Origin: Bacteroidota bacterium | Lineage (GTDB): Bacteria > Bacteroidota > Bacteroidia > Bacteroidales > Prolixibacteraceae | Length of the DNA: 64,000 nucleotides | Direction of reading: 5' to 3' | Assembly (NCBI GenBank): GCA_023251455.1 | Contig: JAHEYT010000020.1 | Location: 1 to 64,000, forward strand | Shown: positions 8,683 to 16,902 of the stretch, piece by piece | Numbering within the stretch: the stretch's first letter is position 1 | How the letters are laid out: each line of letters starts with the position of its first letter | Program-made: the position numbers and the translations under genes | The notes under the pieces: generated by a model | Databases searched by the model: none | The model's input: the letters and a program-made list of their open reading frames with translations, nothing else | What the model was told of the DNA's origin: nothing

Positions 8683-11600
8683 TCATTCCAAGTCCTTTAA
8701 ATTTCTAGGAGGTAAAGTGCTATCAGGAACCTTTGCTATTGTTCCTCTGCCTGGTAGCGGACTCCCTGTTTTATTCTTTGCCCAACATGATTTAATTAGA
8801 TTTTCTGTTTGTCTTAGTTCTTTTTGAATCATAAGTTTAGTCGTATAATTATGACGCAAGTTTGAATACAAATCGCCTAGGTAATATGAATTTTTACCGA
8901 CACTACCGATATAATCATTAATAGATTCTTGCCATTGCAAAGGTCTTCCAGAGCATATTGTTAAGGCTATAATGTGCCTTACTGTTGGGTCGGGAAATTC
9001 AAGCATATATTTTCTATATAATAACAACAGCTTGTCCGAGAAAAAGTCATCTTTATACCAATTCATTATATTAAAAGGCATATTTACAATTACCTGTTTA
9101 AGGCATTCTCCATATTCCTTTGGAAAGTCTTCGGTCAGATGAAACCTAGCCCCGCCAACACCACCGAATCCATTTTTTGCCAATACAGGTGCAATTAGAA
9201 ATATCACCCTTATGATTTCTTGCCATGCCTCAAAAATGCTATTGGCCAATTCTTCTTTCAGATTAGATGAAATAAACTCACTATTTCTTAAAGCCCTAGA
9301 TGCTGATCTAGTCAAATTCATTAAATTCTGAACATCATAATCTTCAAAAAATTTCGCGATAGTTTGGTTATAAGGTTTTACACTATCATAATCTTTGTCT
9401 GCGACGACATCCTTTATTTCATCGGGAAGTTTAGATTTTTTCACATTTTCTTCTAATTGCTCTTGCGTCATCCCAGTTACAGTCTCATTCAACGCCCATT
9501 TTAATTGGTCAAAAGGCTTTAAGTCATCTTTTAAGCCAATCTTTGAATGAACTTGTTTTGCTAGATGGTTTAAATCAGTAATTATCATTTCAACAACATC
9601 CTCCTGAGCACCGTCAATTCCAGTATAAAACTCAATTATTTCGGGATAATAAAGAGAATGTTTTTGCTTAAACATATAATCTGCAAACTCATCTGAAATC
9701 TTCATCCTTCTTGCAGCAAAGTAGTATATCCAGTAATTAAATCTAAAGCGAAGAGAACCGTTAAAATTTACCAATATCTGATTCTCTTTTAATACTTGTA
9801 GTAGGTCAGGAATATTTGTTGAGTTGTAATTTTCTTCACAGAAGGGTACTGATATATTTAGAAATTCTTTCTCAGTAAATGATTCTTTCTCATTTTTTAA
9901 TAAAAACTCACAGAAATTACCAAGGATATAAATACAGTTCTTATCATCCAAGGTGTTACCATAAAATAAATTGCCTGGATTATCAAAGATTACCTTCAAT
10001 AAATACGAAAAAACATTAGAACGATTTATTGGCCTGTTTTCAAAATTATTTAAAAATGCAATAAGAAGTTGCAAACAATTTAATGGAGTTCTATGAATAT
10101 TTAAGTCAATCAAATCAAGATTTAATCTTTCTAAGACCACATTTTCTTCTGCTATTTGCTGTCCTTCATTAAAATGTTTCACAATACAACGTAAGCCACA
10201 CTTATCTAACTCACGAAGATATAGTTGGATAAATCCTTCATGGCTTTCTTCAGAATCTAAACCATTAATAACAATTGAATCATAGCAATTGGATAATATA
10301 ATCAATGGGACATTCGGAAACTTACTTTTCATTTTTTCAAGAATCTTTGATGCAAATTTTGCCCGATTATCCCAGTTGTCGAGTAATAAACATTTAACGT
10401 CAGTGACATTAATATTATAGTCAGTCAATGCATCGTCAATGTCTGATATTGCTTTCGAAAGGCTCCAATTATCACAATCGAAGTATATCCAATTCTCTTT
10501 TTTTATCTCCCATGCTTTCAAAGCTAAATATTTCCCATAACAAGTAAGGCCAAATTGAGCTGCTGCTATTATTTGATAATTATCTGGTCTATTTATAATG
10601 TCTAAATAATCTAATTTATCTTCTTTCTCATTTGAAGAGGTATTTGGAGCTTTTGAACTTAAAACCCTTTCTATCCATTCTGGTTTTTGCGAATATGATT
10701 TCATGGATTTATTAAACTCTGCGTTTAACTTTCGAATTATGAAATCGTTACTTTGTTTTTCTTCTTGTACAGCAAAAGAATATGTTCCCGTTTCATTTCC
10801 AGTAAAATCACGACCAGCCATAAACTTTCTTTGCCTCTGAACCCATTGCCGATATTCAATAATTTTCAATTGAGCGCCTTTAAATGAAAGTATTGAATAG
10901 CCTTGTAAATCGGTTTTATTAGAGTATAACTGCGGAGAACAACATTTAACATGTCCATTAGACTTTGTAACAATCTCTTGATCATGTAAATGGCCATTGA
11001 TTAAAATATCTATGCCGTTATTAAGCATTGACTTTAATTCGTTCTGTGCAAAATTTGTTAAGTCCTCTATCGGATGATGCATAACAAGTACTTTCGTCCT
11101 ACCCTCATTCTCATGAATCCATTTATTCAATTCTGAGGTCTCAATTCTTAAAAGGCCCTCATCTTTAATATTATTAAAGCCTCCATAAGAACAAAGCGCA
11201 CTGTTGAGAAAAAAAACACTAATCTCAGGAATCAATTTTTCTGAATACCCATACAGATTAAATTGATTTGAACTTAGTTTATCGGTGCAAAACTTTTCAA
11301 AAGGCTCAAACTTTTTTATTATGATATTTTCTTTTGTCTTAATAAAATCATTAAATTCTATTTCATCTATAAGCGTTGAAATCTTTTCTTTATGTTCGTC
11401 ATAATGACTATCGAAAATTCGTCTATTTAAATCATGATTTCCTGGTGTACAATAAATGTTTTTAATTGGGACGAATTTCACAAGTCGAATAATAAAATTT
11501 TGGTAAAATTCACTGTATATCCTATCTGTAGCACCTGCATTCACTAAATCTCCAGAAATAATACAATACGTAGATTCAAAATTAAATTCAGCTTCTTTTG

Positions 11601-11703
11601 CTTCTAAATCGGCAAAAAATGAATTCAGAACTAAACCTTGATTTTCAGGTTCATTTTTGTCATAATGGATATCGGAAAGGTGAATGATTTTTATTTCTTT
11701 CAT
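8683..11703 (-). CDS. Calcineurin-like phosphoesterase fused to degenerate STAND-type NTPase
   Basis: 1006 residues. Residues 1-290 form a complete calcineurin-type metallophosphoesterase: SDIHYD (D11, H13), ISGDLVNAG (D52), TPGNHD (N89, H90), VMHHP (H209/H210) and NGHLHD (H238, H240). From about 365 a STAND-like nucleotide-binding region follows: a P-loop-like QFGLTCYGKYL (383-393) that lacks the canonical GK[ST], a Walker-B-like VKCLLLDNWD (436-445) and a sensor-like strand VPLIILSN. About 500 helical residues at the C-terminus have no recognised domain. This architecture is reported among predicted prokaryotic conflict and immune effectors in which a STAND module gates an enzyme; here that role is inferred. 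The gene is isolated, AT-rich, flanked by an inverted repeat and shows no partner gene. Confidence 0.8.
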   Translation of the reverse strand: MKEIKIIHLSDIHYDKNEPENQGLVLNSFFADLEAKEAEFNFESTYCIISGDLVNAGATDRIYSEFYQNFIIRLVKFVPIKNIYCTPGNHDLNRRIFDSHYDEHKEKISTLIDEIEFNDFIKTKENIIIKKFEPFEKFCTDKLSSNQFNLYGYSEKLIPEISVFFLNSALCSYGGFNNIKDEGLLRIETSELNKWIHENEGRTKVLVMHHPIEDLTNFAQNELKSMLNNGIDILINGHLHDQEIVTKSNGHVKCCSPQLYSNKTDLQGYSILSFKGAQLKIIEYRQWVQRQRKFMAGRDFTGNETGTYSFAVQEEKQSNDFIIRKLNAEFNKSMKSYSQKPEWIERVLSSKAPNTSSNEKEDKLDYLDIINRPDNYQIIAAAQFGLTCYGKYLALKAWEIKKENWIYFDCDNWSLSKAISDIDDALTDYNINVTDVKCLLLDNWDNRAKFASKILEKMKSKFPNVPLIILSNCYDSIVINGLDSEESHEGFIQLYLRELDKCGLRCIVKHFNEGQQIAEENVVLERLNLDLIDLNIHRTPLNCLQLLIAFLNNFENRPINRSNVFSYLLKVIFDNPGNLFYGNTLDDKNCIYILGNFCEFLLKNEKESFTEKEFLNISVPFCEENYNSTNIPDLLQVLKENQILVNFNGSLRFRFNYWIYYFAARRMKISDEFADYMFKQKHSLYYPEIIEFYTGIDGAQEDVVEMIITDLNHLAKQVHSKIGLKDDLKPFDQLKWALNETVTGMTQEQLEENVKKSKLPDEIKDVVADKDYDSVKPYNQTIAKFFEDYDVQNLMNLTRSASRALRNSEFISSNLKEELANSIFEAWQEIIRVIFLIAPVLAKNGFGGVGGARFHLTEDFPKEYGECLKQVIVNMPFNIMNWYKDDFFSDKLLLLYRKYMLEFPDPTVRHIIALTICSGRPLQWQESINDYIGSVGKNSYYLGDLYSNLRHNYTTKLMIQKELRQTENLIKSCWAKNKTGSPLPGRGTIAKVPDSTLPPRNLKDLE

Positions 11704-11768
11704 TGTAATAATTATTTGAATTCAGTTGTCTACAATTTATATACTACCTTGTGTAATGGAGTCCTCTT

Positions 11769-11784
11769 AAAATAACCGCTAACT
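11769..11784 (-). repeat. Right copy of 16-bp inverted repeat flanking 8683-11703
   Basis: The complement of AGTTAGCGGTTATTTT; see the left copy at 8644-8659. It overlaps a local hairpin CCGCTA (11776-11781) / TAGCGG (11791-11796), so this end also carries a small stem, as the left end does. Confidence 0.6.
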
Positions 11785-11997
11785 AGTGAATAGCGGAAAG
11801 TTTATAGTACTTTTTCAAAGGTTTGTTTGCCTTAAACACTGCCTCCTCCATTCATGTTGGTTTGTTTTTCAAGTTTCTAAAAGTAAGGAGTTATGTTTAT
11901 AGATCAAAGCTATTTATCACATCTTTTTTTATATTTTCTTTGGGTATACTCCCATTCTCTTTGGGGTATAATTTAATTTTTTTCACCTATAAAGTAA

Positions 11998-12165
11998 TTT
12001 TATTGGGTTGTAATATCGTTTTGTTGGGTTATAATTCCGTTTTATTGTATTATAATCTCGTTTTGTTTGGTTATAATTTCATTTTGTTGTATTATAATTT
12101 TGTATTGTTGGGTTATAATTCCTTATTGTTGTATTATAATTTCGTTTTGTTGGGTTATAAAACTA
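11998..12165. repeat. 21-bp tandem repeat, eight units, with phased TTATAAT
   Basis: Eight successive 21-bp units start at 11998, 12019, 12040, 12061, 12082, 12103, 12124 and 12145. The consensus is TTTTGTTGKRTTATAATTTCG, written here as TTTTGTTGKR followed by TTATAATTTCG. Units alternate between GGG/TTG-like and TGT/TTG-like versions in the middle. Two more decayed units (TTTGGGTATACT, TTTGGGGTATAAT) lie upstream at about 11935-11975. Every unit except the first carries TTATAA, spaced two helical turns apart on one DNA face. One plus-strand frame stays open and would give 7-residue repeats such as LLGYNSV, but it begins only at a TTG and has no recognisable ribosome site, so I treat the stretch as DNA repeat rather than gene. 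Confidence 0.8.
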
Positions 12166-12295
12166 CACTTCCTATTTATTTAATCGTTTCAAAATCAGGG
12201 TTTAAATAACTATCAACCGATTGACTAAAATAAAAATCCCTTTCGAACAGACCCATTGATAAGTTATTTATATTTATCAAAAATATTGAACCATT

Positions 12296-12319
12296 GCCTG
12301 AAAGCGATTTTTGTCAGGC
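12296..12319. repeat. Short hairpin in spacer 11704-12436
   Basis: GCCTGA / TCAGGC with a 12-base loop. Together with the flanking repeat end, the 21-bp array and the 73-bp palindrome it accounts for the structure I can see in this 730-bp gene-free stretch. No other gene is visible there. Confidence 0.4.
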
Positions 12320-12351
12320 AAGAGACCGCAAAAAAAATTAGATAAATTAAA

Positions 12352-12424
12352 ACCACATAGACACATAGTGCACATCGTTTATTAATAATTTTTCTCTCTA
12401 TGTTGTTCTATGTGTCTATGTGGT
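12352..12424. repeat. 16-bp inverted repeat element (73 bp) before HAD gene
   Basis: ACCACATAGACACATA (12352-12367) is repeated inverted as TATGTGTCTATGTGGT (12409-12424), a perfect 16-bp stem around a 41-base AT-rich centre. It ends 12 bp before the HAD phosphatase start, so it lies in that gene's leader. It looks like a dispersed palindromic (REP/MITE-like) element. No second copy occurs in this window. Confidence 0.7.
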
Positions 12425-12436
12425 AAAAACTATACT

Positions 12437-13039
12437 ATGAAGGTAGAAAATATAATTTTTGATTTCGGCGGTGTTTTGGTCGATTGGAACCCCAGATACC
12501 TTTATCGTGATTATTTTCAGGAAGAAAGCGAGATGGAAAACTTTCTTCACACAGTTTGTACCGACGAATGGAACATTGAACAAGACCGGGGCCGTTCGTT
12601 AGCCGAAGGTACCTGTTTATTACAGGAGCAATTTCCTGAATTTCATTCACTGATTCAGCTTTACTACGATAAATGGGAAGTGATGCTTCACGGTGATATT
12701 TCCGAAACGGTTTCGCTATTATATCAATTAAAGGAAAAGTTTAATGTCTATGGGCTAACCAACTGGTCAGCCGAAACGATAACGATTGCGTACGAGAGGT
12801 TTCCGTTTTTCGGCGAATTCAATGGCATAGTGGTTTCGGGCGAAGAAAAAATGATCAAACCCGATAAAAGGCTCTACCATTTACTGCTCGACAGATACAA
12901 TCTGAAAGCCGGGAATACCATTTTTATCGACGACAACCTGAATAATGTCAAAGCCGCTGAAGAGCTTGGTATGAATGCCATACATTTTAAAAGTCCGGAT
13001 CAGTTAAAAACGGAACTACAGTCGATTGGAGCTATCTAA
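12437..13039 (+). CDS. HAD superfamily phosphatase (YihX/epoxide-hydrolase-like subgroup)
   Basis: 200 residues from the ATG at 12437. A TTG-type upstream extension falls inside the palindrome and is rejected. HAD motif I is FDFGGVLVDWN (nucleophile Asp plus the unusual GGVL form of this subgroup). Motif II is the Thr/Asn in YGLTNWS, motif III is the Lys in KMIKPDKRLYH, and motif IV is FIDDNLNNV. The helical cap between motifs I and II is of the short C1 type. It hydrolyses a small phosphate ester, probably a sugar phosphate; the substrate cannot be read from the sequence. It is a single gene. Confidence 0.9.
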   Translation: MKVENIIFDFGGVLVDWNPRYLYRDYFQEESEMENFLHTVCTDEWNIEQDRGRSLAEGTCLLQEQFPEFHSLIQLYYDKWEVMLHGDISETVSLLYQLKEKFNVYGLTNWSAETITIAYERFPFFGEFNGIVVSGEEKMIKPDKRLYHLLLDRYNLKAGNTIFIDDNLNNVKAAEELGMNAIHFKSPDQLKTELQSIGAI

Positions 13040-13050
13040 ATTTTATTTTT

Positions 13051-13190
13051 TGCCCATCGGGCATTAATATCAATAGAAAAAACAACGTTAAAATCGATTG
13101 TCCGTTAGGACATTAAGCGGTAAAATATTAATTCCCGACGGGAAATATGTTTCAATGATGTGCCCTTTCTATTGACATTTATCTCCCTTC
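13051..13190. repeat. Nested palindromic intergenic element
   Basis: Three short palindromes lie in a row: TGCCCATCGGGCA (13051-13063), TGTCCGTTAGGACA (13099-13112) and TTCCCGACGGGAA (13132-13144). The last two sit inside an outer inverted repeat CAATAGAAA (13071-13079) / TTTCTATTG (13166-13174). The arrangement resembles the element at 47635-47732 and looks like a dispersed Bacteroidota intergenic repeat that folds into a multi-branched RNA or cruciform. Confidence 0.6.
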
Positions 13191-13270
13191 GGCAAGCTCA
13201 GGGAACACCTACGGAGAAAATTAAAAATGGTTTTTGATATTGTACGATATTATTTTTTTATTCCCTTATT

Positions 13271-14062
13271 ATGAAGAAATACATCTTATTCTTACTCTTA
13301 GTTGTCCTGATCGCAACAATTTCCTGTTCACGGAAACCGAATTACGGTTCGCCCAATGTTGATATTGAAAGCATTAAGAAAAGTCAGTCGTTATGGTGGA
13401 CCTACCACAATGAGAACATCATCTTATCGTCCAATTTTATAGCCCTCGACAATTTGTCGAATCGGATCAGCAAAGATCTTTTTCTGAAAAGCCTGATTAC
13501 CGGTGAGTTTATTCCTTTAAAGCTAACATCCACCGATAGTATTTATTACCAGCTGTTTAAATTAGACCAAACCTCCGACAAATCAATTCCTGATGTGATT
13601 GCGAGTGTTGCTGACGAGGCTTATAAAAACTTCAGGATTGAAGGCACCGTATTTCCAAAATTTAATCTTCAGGATTTAAATGGTGTTGAATACACCAACG
13701 AGAATACCAAAGGCAAAATTGTTGTCCTGAAATGCTGGTTTTTGGCCTGTGCTCCCTGCATCGAAGAATTTCCCAAACTGAATGAACTCGTTGAGAAATA
13801 TAAAACTCGTGAAAATATTGTCTTTGTTAGCCTGGCATTCGATTCAAAGGAAAAGTTAGAACCCTTTCTGCTGAAAAAGCCTTTTCGCTATGCTGTTGTT
13901 CCTGATCAAAAGCAATTTACGTTCTATGATCTGGACGTAAAGTCATACCCAACGCATTTCATCATCGACAAGAATGGAATCATTCGAAAAGTAGTCACTT
14001 CGGCCGATGAAATGATTGACGCTTTAGAAAATGACGTACTTTTGAATGCTGATGCATCGTAA
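13271..14062 (+). CDS. TlpA-like thioredoxin-fold lipoprotein
   Basis: 263 residues with a lipoprotein signal peptide (lipobox ATISC, Cys19). An N-terminal region of about 110 residues is of unknown fold. A redoxin/TlpA domain follows: FPKFNLQDLNGVEY, then the active-site segment CWFLACAPCIEEFPKL with a CAPC redox pair, KSYPTHFIIDKNG holding the cis-Pro, and VTSADEM. Proteins of this kind reduce or oxidise periplasmic thiols, for example in cytochrome maturation or oxidative-stress handling. The gene lies 26 bp before the DMT transporter gene on the same strand and could be co-transcribed with it, though no functional link is evident. Confidence 0.87.
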   Translation: MKKYILFLLLVVLIATISCSRKPNYGSPNVDIESIKKSQSLWWTYHNENIILSSNFIALDNLSNRISKDLFLKSLITGEFIPLKLTSTDSIYYQLFKLDQTSDKSIPDVIASVADEAYKNFRIEGTVFPKFNLQDLNGVEYTNENTKGKIVVLKCWFLACAPCIEEFPKLNELVEKYKTRENIVFVSLAFDSKEKLEPFLLKKPFRYAVVPDQKQFTFYDLDVKSYPTHFIIDKNGIIRKVVTSADEMIDALENDVLLNADAS

Positions 14063-14088
14063 CGTTCGTTGGCAGTCAACCCAAAATA

Positions 14089-14976
14089 ATGATTGAGACT
14101 TTATTAACCACAGGAGCTGTTTTATTACGAATACTTTCCAATCCGTTTGGAAACGTATTTCAGAAGCAGCTCACGGCGAAAAAGAATCATCCTTTATTGG
14201 TTAATTTCCTGACCTATCTCCTACTCTCTTTCATTTGCATTTTTATCGCGCTGAATGTGCATTGGCAAGAGTTGCCGCAGCAGTTTTGGCTTTATTCAGT
14301 CTTAGGAGGAATTGCCGGTGCCCTCGGAAATGGATTCCTGGTGAAGGCGCTTCAAAAAGGCGACCTTTCGGTTCTTGGACCAATCAATTCGTACAAATCG
14401 GTGGTAGGTATTGTTGTTGGTATTTTTCTGCTGAAAGAAATACCCAATTTCTGGGGAGTCTTGGGTATCGTGCTGATTATTTACGGAAGCTATTTCGTAT
14501 TGGACACAACCGAAGAACGGTTCTCGTGGGCTTTACTGAAGAAAAGTGAAATACAGTTCCGGATCTGGGCCATGATACTGACCGCCATCGAAGCGGTATT
14601 TATAAAGAAAATAATAGTGGTTTCATCGGCTTCCTTGGCTTTTATAAGCTGGTGCTGGTTTGGCGCCGTCTTTTCGTTTCTGCTCCTGTTCGTTTACCGG
14701 CTCGATTTGAAAAAGGAATTGACGAAAGTAGATCGGTCGCATTTAAGCAAATATGCCCTTTTAGTGGTTTGCGTTGGAACCATGCAATACACAACCAATT
14801 ACACGTTCGATCACATGCCGGTTGGCTATGCATTGTCACTCTTTCAGCTTTCGACTATTGTAAGTGTATTGCTCGGACATCGGATTTTTAAGGAACTGGG
14901 TATCCGCAAAAAGTTGATTGGTACGGCGATTATGATTGTTGGTTCAATCGTAATTATACTTTTTAAGGGGCATTGA
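14089..14976 (+). CDS. EamA/DMT-family membrane transporter
   Basis: 295 residues with about ten hydrophobic helices in two five-helix halves, the DMT (EamA) layout. Diagnostic stretches are ALGNGFLVKALQKGDLSVLG and GPINSYKSVVGIVVGIFLLK in the first half, and QYTTNYTFDHMPVGYALSLF in the second. It is predicted to export or exchange a small metabolite across the inner membrane; the substrate is unknown. It starts 26 bp after the TlpA-like gene, and a new gene begins 56 bp after its stop. Confidence 0.85.
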   Translation: MIETLLTTGAVLLRILSNPFGNVFQKQLTAKKNHPLLVNFLTYLLLSFICIFIALNVHWQELPQQFWLYSVLGGIAGALGNGFLVKALQKGDLSVLGPINSYKSVVGIVVGIFLLKEIPNFWGVLGIVLIIYGSYFVLDTTEERFSWALLKKSEIQFRIWAMILTAIEAVFIKKIIVVSSASLAFISWCWFGAVFSFLLLFVYRLDLKKELTKVDRSHLSKYALLVVCVGTMQYTTNYTFDHMPVGYALSLFQLSTIVSVLLGHRIFKELGIRKKLIGTAIMIVGSIVIILFKGH

Positions 14977-15032
14977 ACAGATAAAAAATTGCACTTTTGC
15001 ATGTACTCTATAACGATTTAAAACATTTCCAA

Positions 15033-16259
15033 ATGTATAAGAAACTAACCTTAATTTGCATTGCCACAATTCTCCTGATGTTGGGAGCTCAAACTTTTGC
15101 CTGTACAACTTTCCTCATTTCAGGAAAATATACTGCTGATGGCAAGCCAATGCTTTTTAAGAACCGCGATACCGACGAGATGCAAAATTCGCTGGCCTAT
15201 TTTACTGATGGCAAATACAAATACATTGGGCTGGTTGACGGGTCGAAAGACTGGAGTAAAATGGTTTGGGGCGGTTACAACGAAGCCGGATTCGCAATCA
15301 TCAATACCGCTGCTTATAACAATAACCTGGGCGATACCACCAAGTTTATGGATCAGGAAGGCGTAGTAATGAAGCTTGCCCTGCAAACCTGCCAGAGTTT
15401 GTCTGATTTTGAGAAACTTCTCGAAACTCTGCCCAGACCAATGGGCGTTGATGCCAATTTTGGGGTAATCGATGCTTTTGGTGGTGCGGCTTATTATGAA
15501 ACAGGAAACCGCGATTTCAAAAAATACGATGCCAACGATCCTGCAATTGCTCCAAATGGACTCCTGATCAGGACCAACCACTCAATGCGTGCCGATCTGA
15601 CCAAAGGTTTTGGCTTTTGCCGTTATCACACCGCTGAAGGTGTTTTAAATCAAGCTGCCGCCGAAAAACAACTGACTCCTGCGTTTTTATTCAATCACTT
15701 ATCGCGCAACCTTACCCACTCCTTAACAAAAACCGATTTGTGGGCTGAACTTCCAGAGAAAAGAGAAGTTCCTGAATTTAAGTTTTTCATCGACTACATT
15801 CCACGGGTCATCACTTCGGCAGCCATCTGTATTGTTGGCGCAAAAGATCAGGAACACGTGAATCAGGCTATGATGTGGACTGTATTGGGATTTCCGCTGA
15901 CTTCAGTAGCAATTCCGGTATGGATAGCGGGAGGTGAAAATTTGCCAAAAGCCGTGACGATGAATGATCAGTTTAAATCGCCCATTTGTTCTGCAGCATT
16001 AAAATTTAAAGAGGAATGTTTCCCTATGACCCATGACCGGGGAAATAACTATATTAATCTGTCGGCTGTAATTAACAAGCAGAAAACCGGGTACCTGCAA
16101 TTATTGCATCCCATCGAATCGATGATGTTTGAAAAAACTGGAGAATTGGAGAAAGGAAATCACACACCACAAGATATACAGTCTTTCTACAACTGGACTG
16201 ATCGGTTTTTGGAGAAAACCTACCGCGAACAATTTAATCTTGAGCTGTTTAAAAACTGA
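15033..16259 (+). CDS. Secreted Ntn-hydrolase (peptidase C45 / acyltransferase-like)
   Basis: 408 residues from the ATG at 15033, chosen because it begins the signal peptide (MYKKLTLICIATILLMLGAQ). A longer frame upstream has no support. Signal cleavage after QTFA would expose Cys as the first residue (CTTFLISGKYTADGKPMLFK), the N-terminal nucleophile typical of Ntn hydrolases related to penicillin-V/choloylglycine acylases and C45 peptidases. NRDTD and LIRTNHSM carry the expected Arg/Asn partners. It probably cleaves an amide bond in the periplasm; the substrate is unknown. It resembles Bacteroidota proteins annotated as C45 autoproteolytic acyltransferase/hydrolase. Confidence 0.78.
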   Translation: MYKKLTLICIATILLMLGAQTFACTTFLISGKYTADGKPMLFKNRDTDEMQNSLAYFTDGKYKYIGLVDGSKDWSKMVWGGYNEAGFAIINTAAYNNNLGDTTKFMDQEGVVMKLALQTCQSLSDFEKLLETLPRPMGVDANFGVIDAFGGAAYYETGNRDFKKYDANDPAIAPNGLLIRTNHSMRADLTKGFGFCRYHTAEGVLNQAAAEKQLTPAFLFNHLSRNLTHSLTKTDLWAELPEKREVPEFKFFIDYIPRVITSAAICIVGAKDQEHVNQAMMWTVLGFPLTSVAIPVWIAGGENLPKAVTMNDQFKSPICSAALKFKEECFPMTHDRGNNYINLSAVINKQKTGYLQLLHPIESMMFEKTGELEKGNHTPQDIQSFYNWTDRFLEKTYREQFNLELFKN

Positions 16260-16313
16260 GATTGAAGAAGAGTTTATTCTGCAGTTTCAATCAAATAACC
16301 GAAAAATCTTATC

Positions 16314-16625
16314 TCATATTATGGGTTCCAAAGTGGCGTTGATTACTCCAAGTTTTCTCTTGATCAAACTTTTGGGAATCGTCACCATTTTATGAAGCTT
16401 AATGACAGAATCAACGGTTAATCCGGTACCAATCGAATTCTCAGAATCTTTAAGCAGAATCAATTCGGTATCATTTTGCTCTTCTGATATTCTGCTGGAA
16501 ATAAATGCAATGATTATATGATTGTATTTCCCTATTTCATTGGTCAAACAAAGGGCTGGCCTAACTTTATACGCAGATAGATCGTCAAACGGAAAAGGAA
16601 CGAGTATAATGGAATTTTTAATCAT
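16314..16625 (-). CDS. MazF/PemK-type mRNA interferase toxin
   Basis: 103 residues of the PemK/MazF fold. It has the N-terminal loop IILVPFPFDDLSAYKVRPAL (the P-F-x-D and K-x-R-P-A core of the family), then the strand HIIIAFISSRI, the conserved GTGLTVDSVIKLHKMVTIP segment and KRKLGVI. MazF toxins cut single-stranded RNA at short motifs. The start codon overlaps the end of the upstream antitoxin gene by 8 bp, the usual coupling of such pairs. The toxin appears intact. Confidence 0.88.
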   Translation of the reverse strand: MIKNSIILVPFPFDDLSAYKVRPALCLTNEIGKYNHIIIAFISSRISEEQNDTELILLKDSENSIGTGLTVDSVIKLHKMVTIPKSLIKRKLGVINATLEPII

Positions 16626-16857
16626 TCAATGGCTCTCCATCTTTCAACGAATATATATCCTCTTCCGGTTCATTCAGAAAATTAAATGAAGGACTTTTGG
16701 CGACGGAATTGAGCCAGAACTTTTCATCTTCTTCCGGGTAGGTATTTTCATCCAGCAAGATCAGAATTCGAACATTCTGCTCCGATTTACCAAGCTGGTA
16801 ATCAAGTTTTAAATGTCCGGATTTATCTGTTTTTGAGTTGATTTCAATAGCTCTCAT
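16618..16857 (-). CDS. Probable antitoxin of the MazF/PemK pair
   Basis: 79 residues from the ATG at 16857 (MRAIEINSKTDKSGHLKLD); the longer frame to 16884 has a weaker start. The N-terminal half resembles small beta-strand antitoxins that bind DNA, and the C-terminal half is acidic (FNFLNEPEEDIYSLKDGEPL), as expected for the part that wraps the toxin. It lies directly upstream of the MazF-like gene with an 8-bp overlap. The identification rests mainly on position and charge. It should repress its own operon together with the toxin. Confidence 0.7.
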   Translation of the reverse strand: MRAIEINSKTDKSGHLKLDYQLGKSEQNVRILILLDENTYPEEDEKFWLNSVAKSPSFNFLNEPEEDIYSLKDGEPLND

Positions 16858-16902
16858 AATTCTTAAAGATTTGAATATGAACAAAGATAAATAAATTTGA
16901 AC

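Noticed and set aside
11823..12209. Open frame of 128 codons with heptad repeats (LLGYNSV-type) across the 21-bp array
   Set aside because: It starts at TTG without a ribosome site, its repeats follow directly from the 21-bp DNA period, and the composition is extreme. Kept as a DNA repeat and discussed as a finding.
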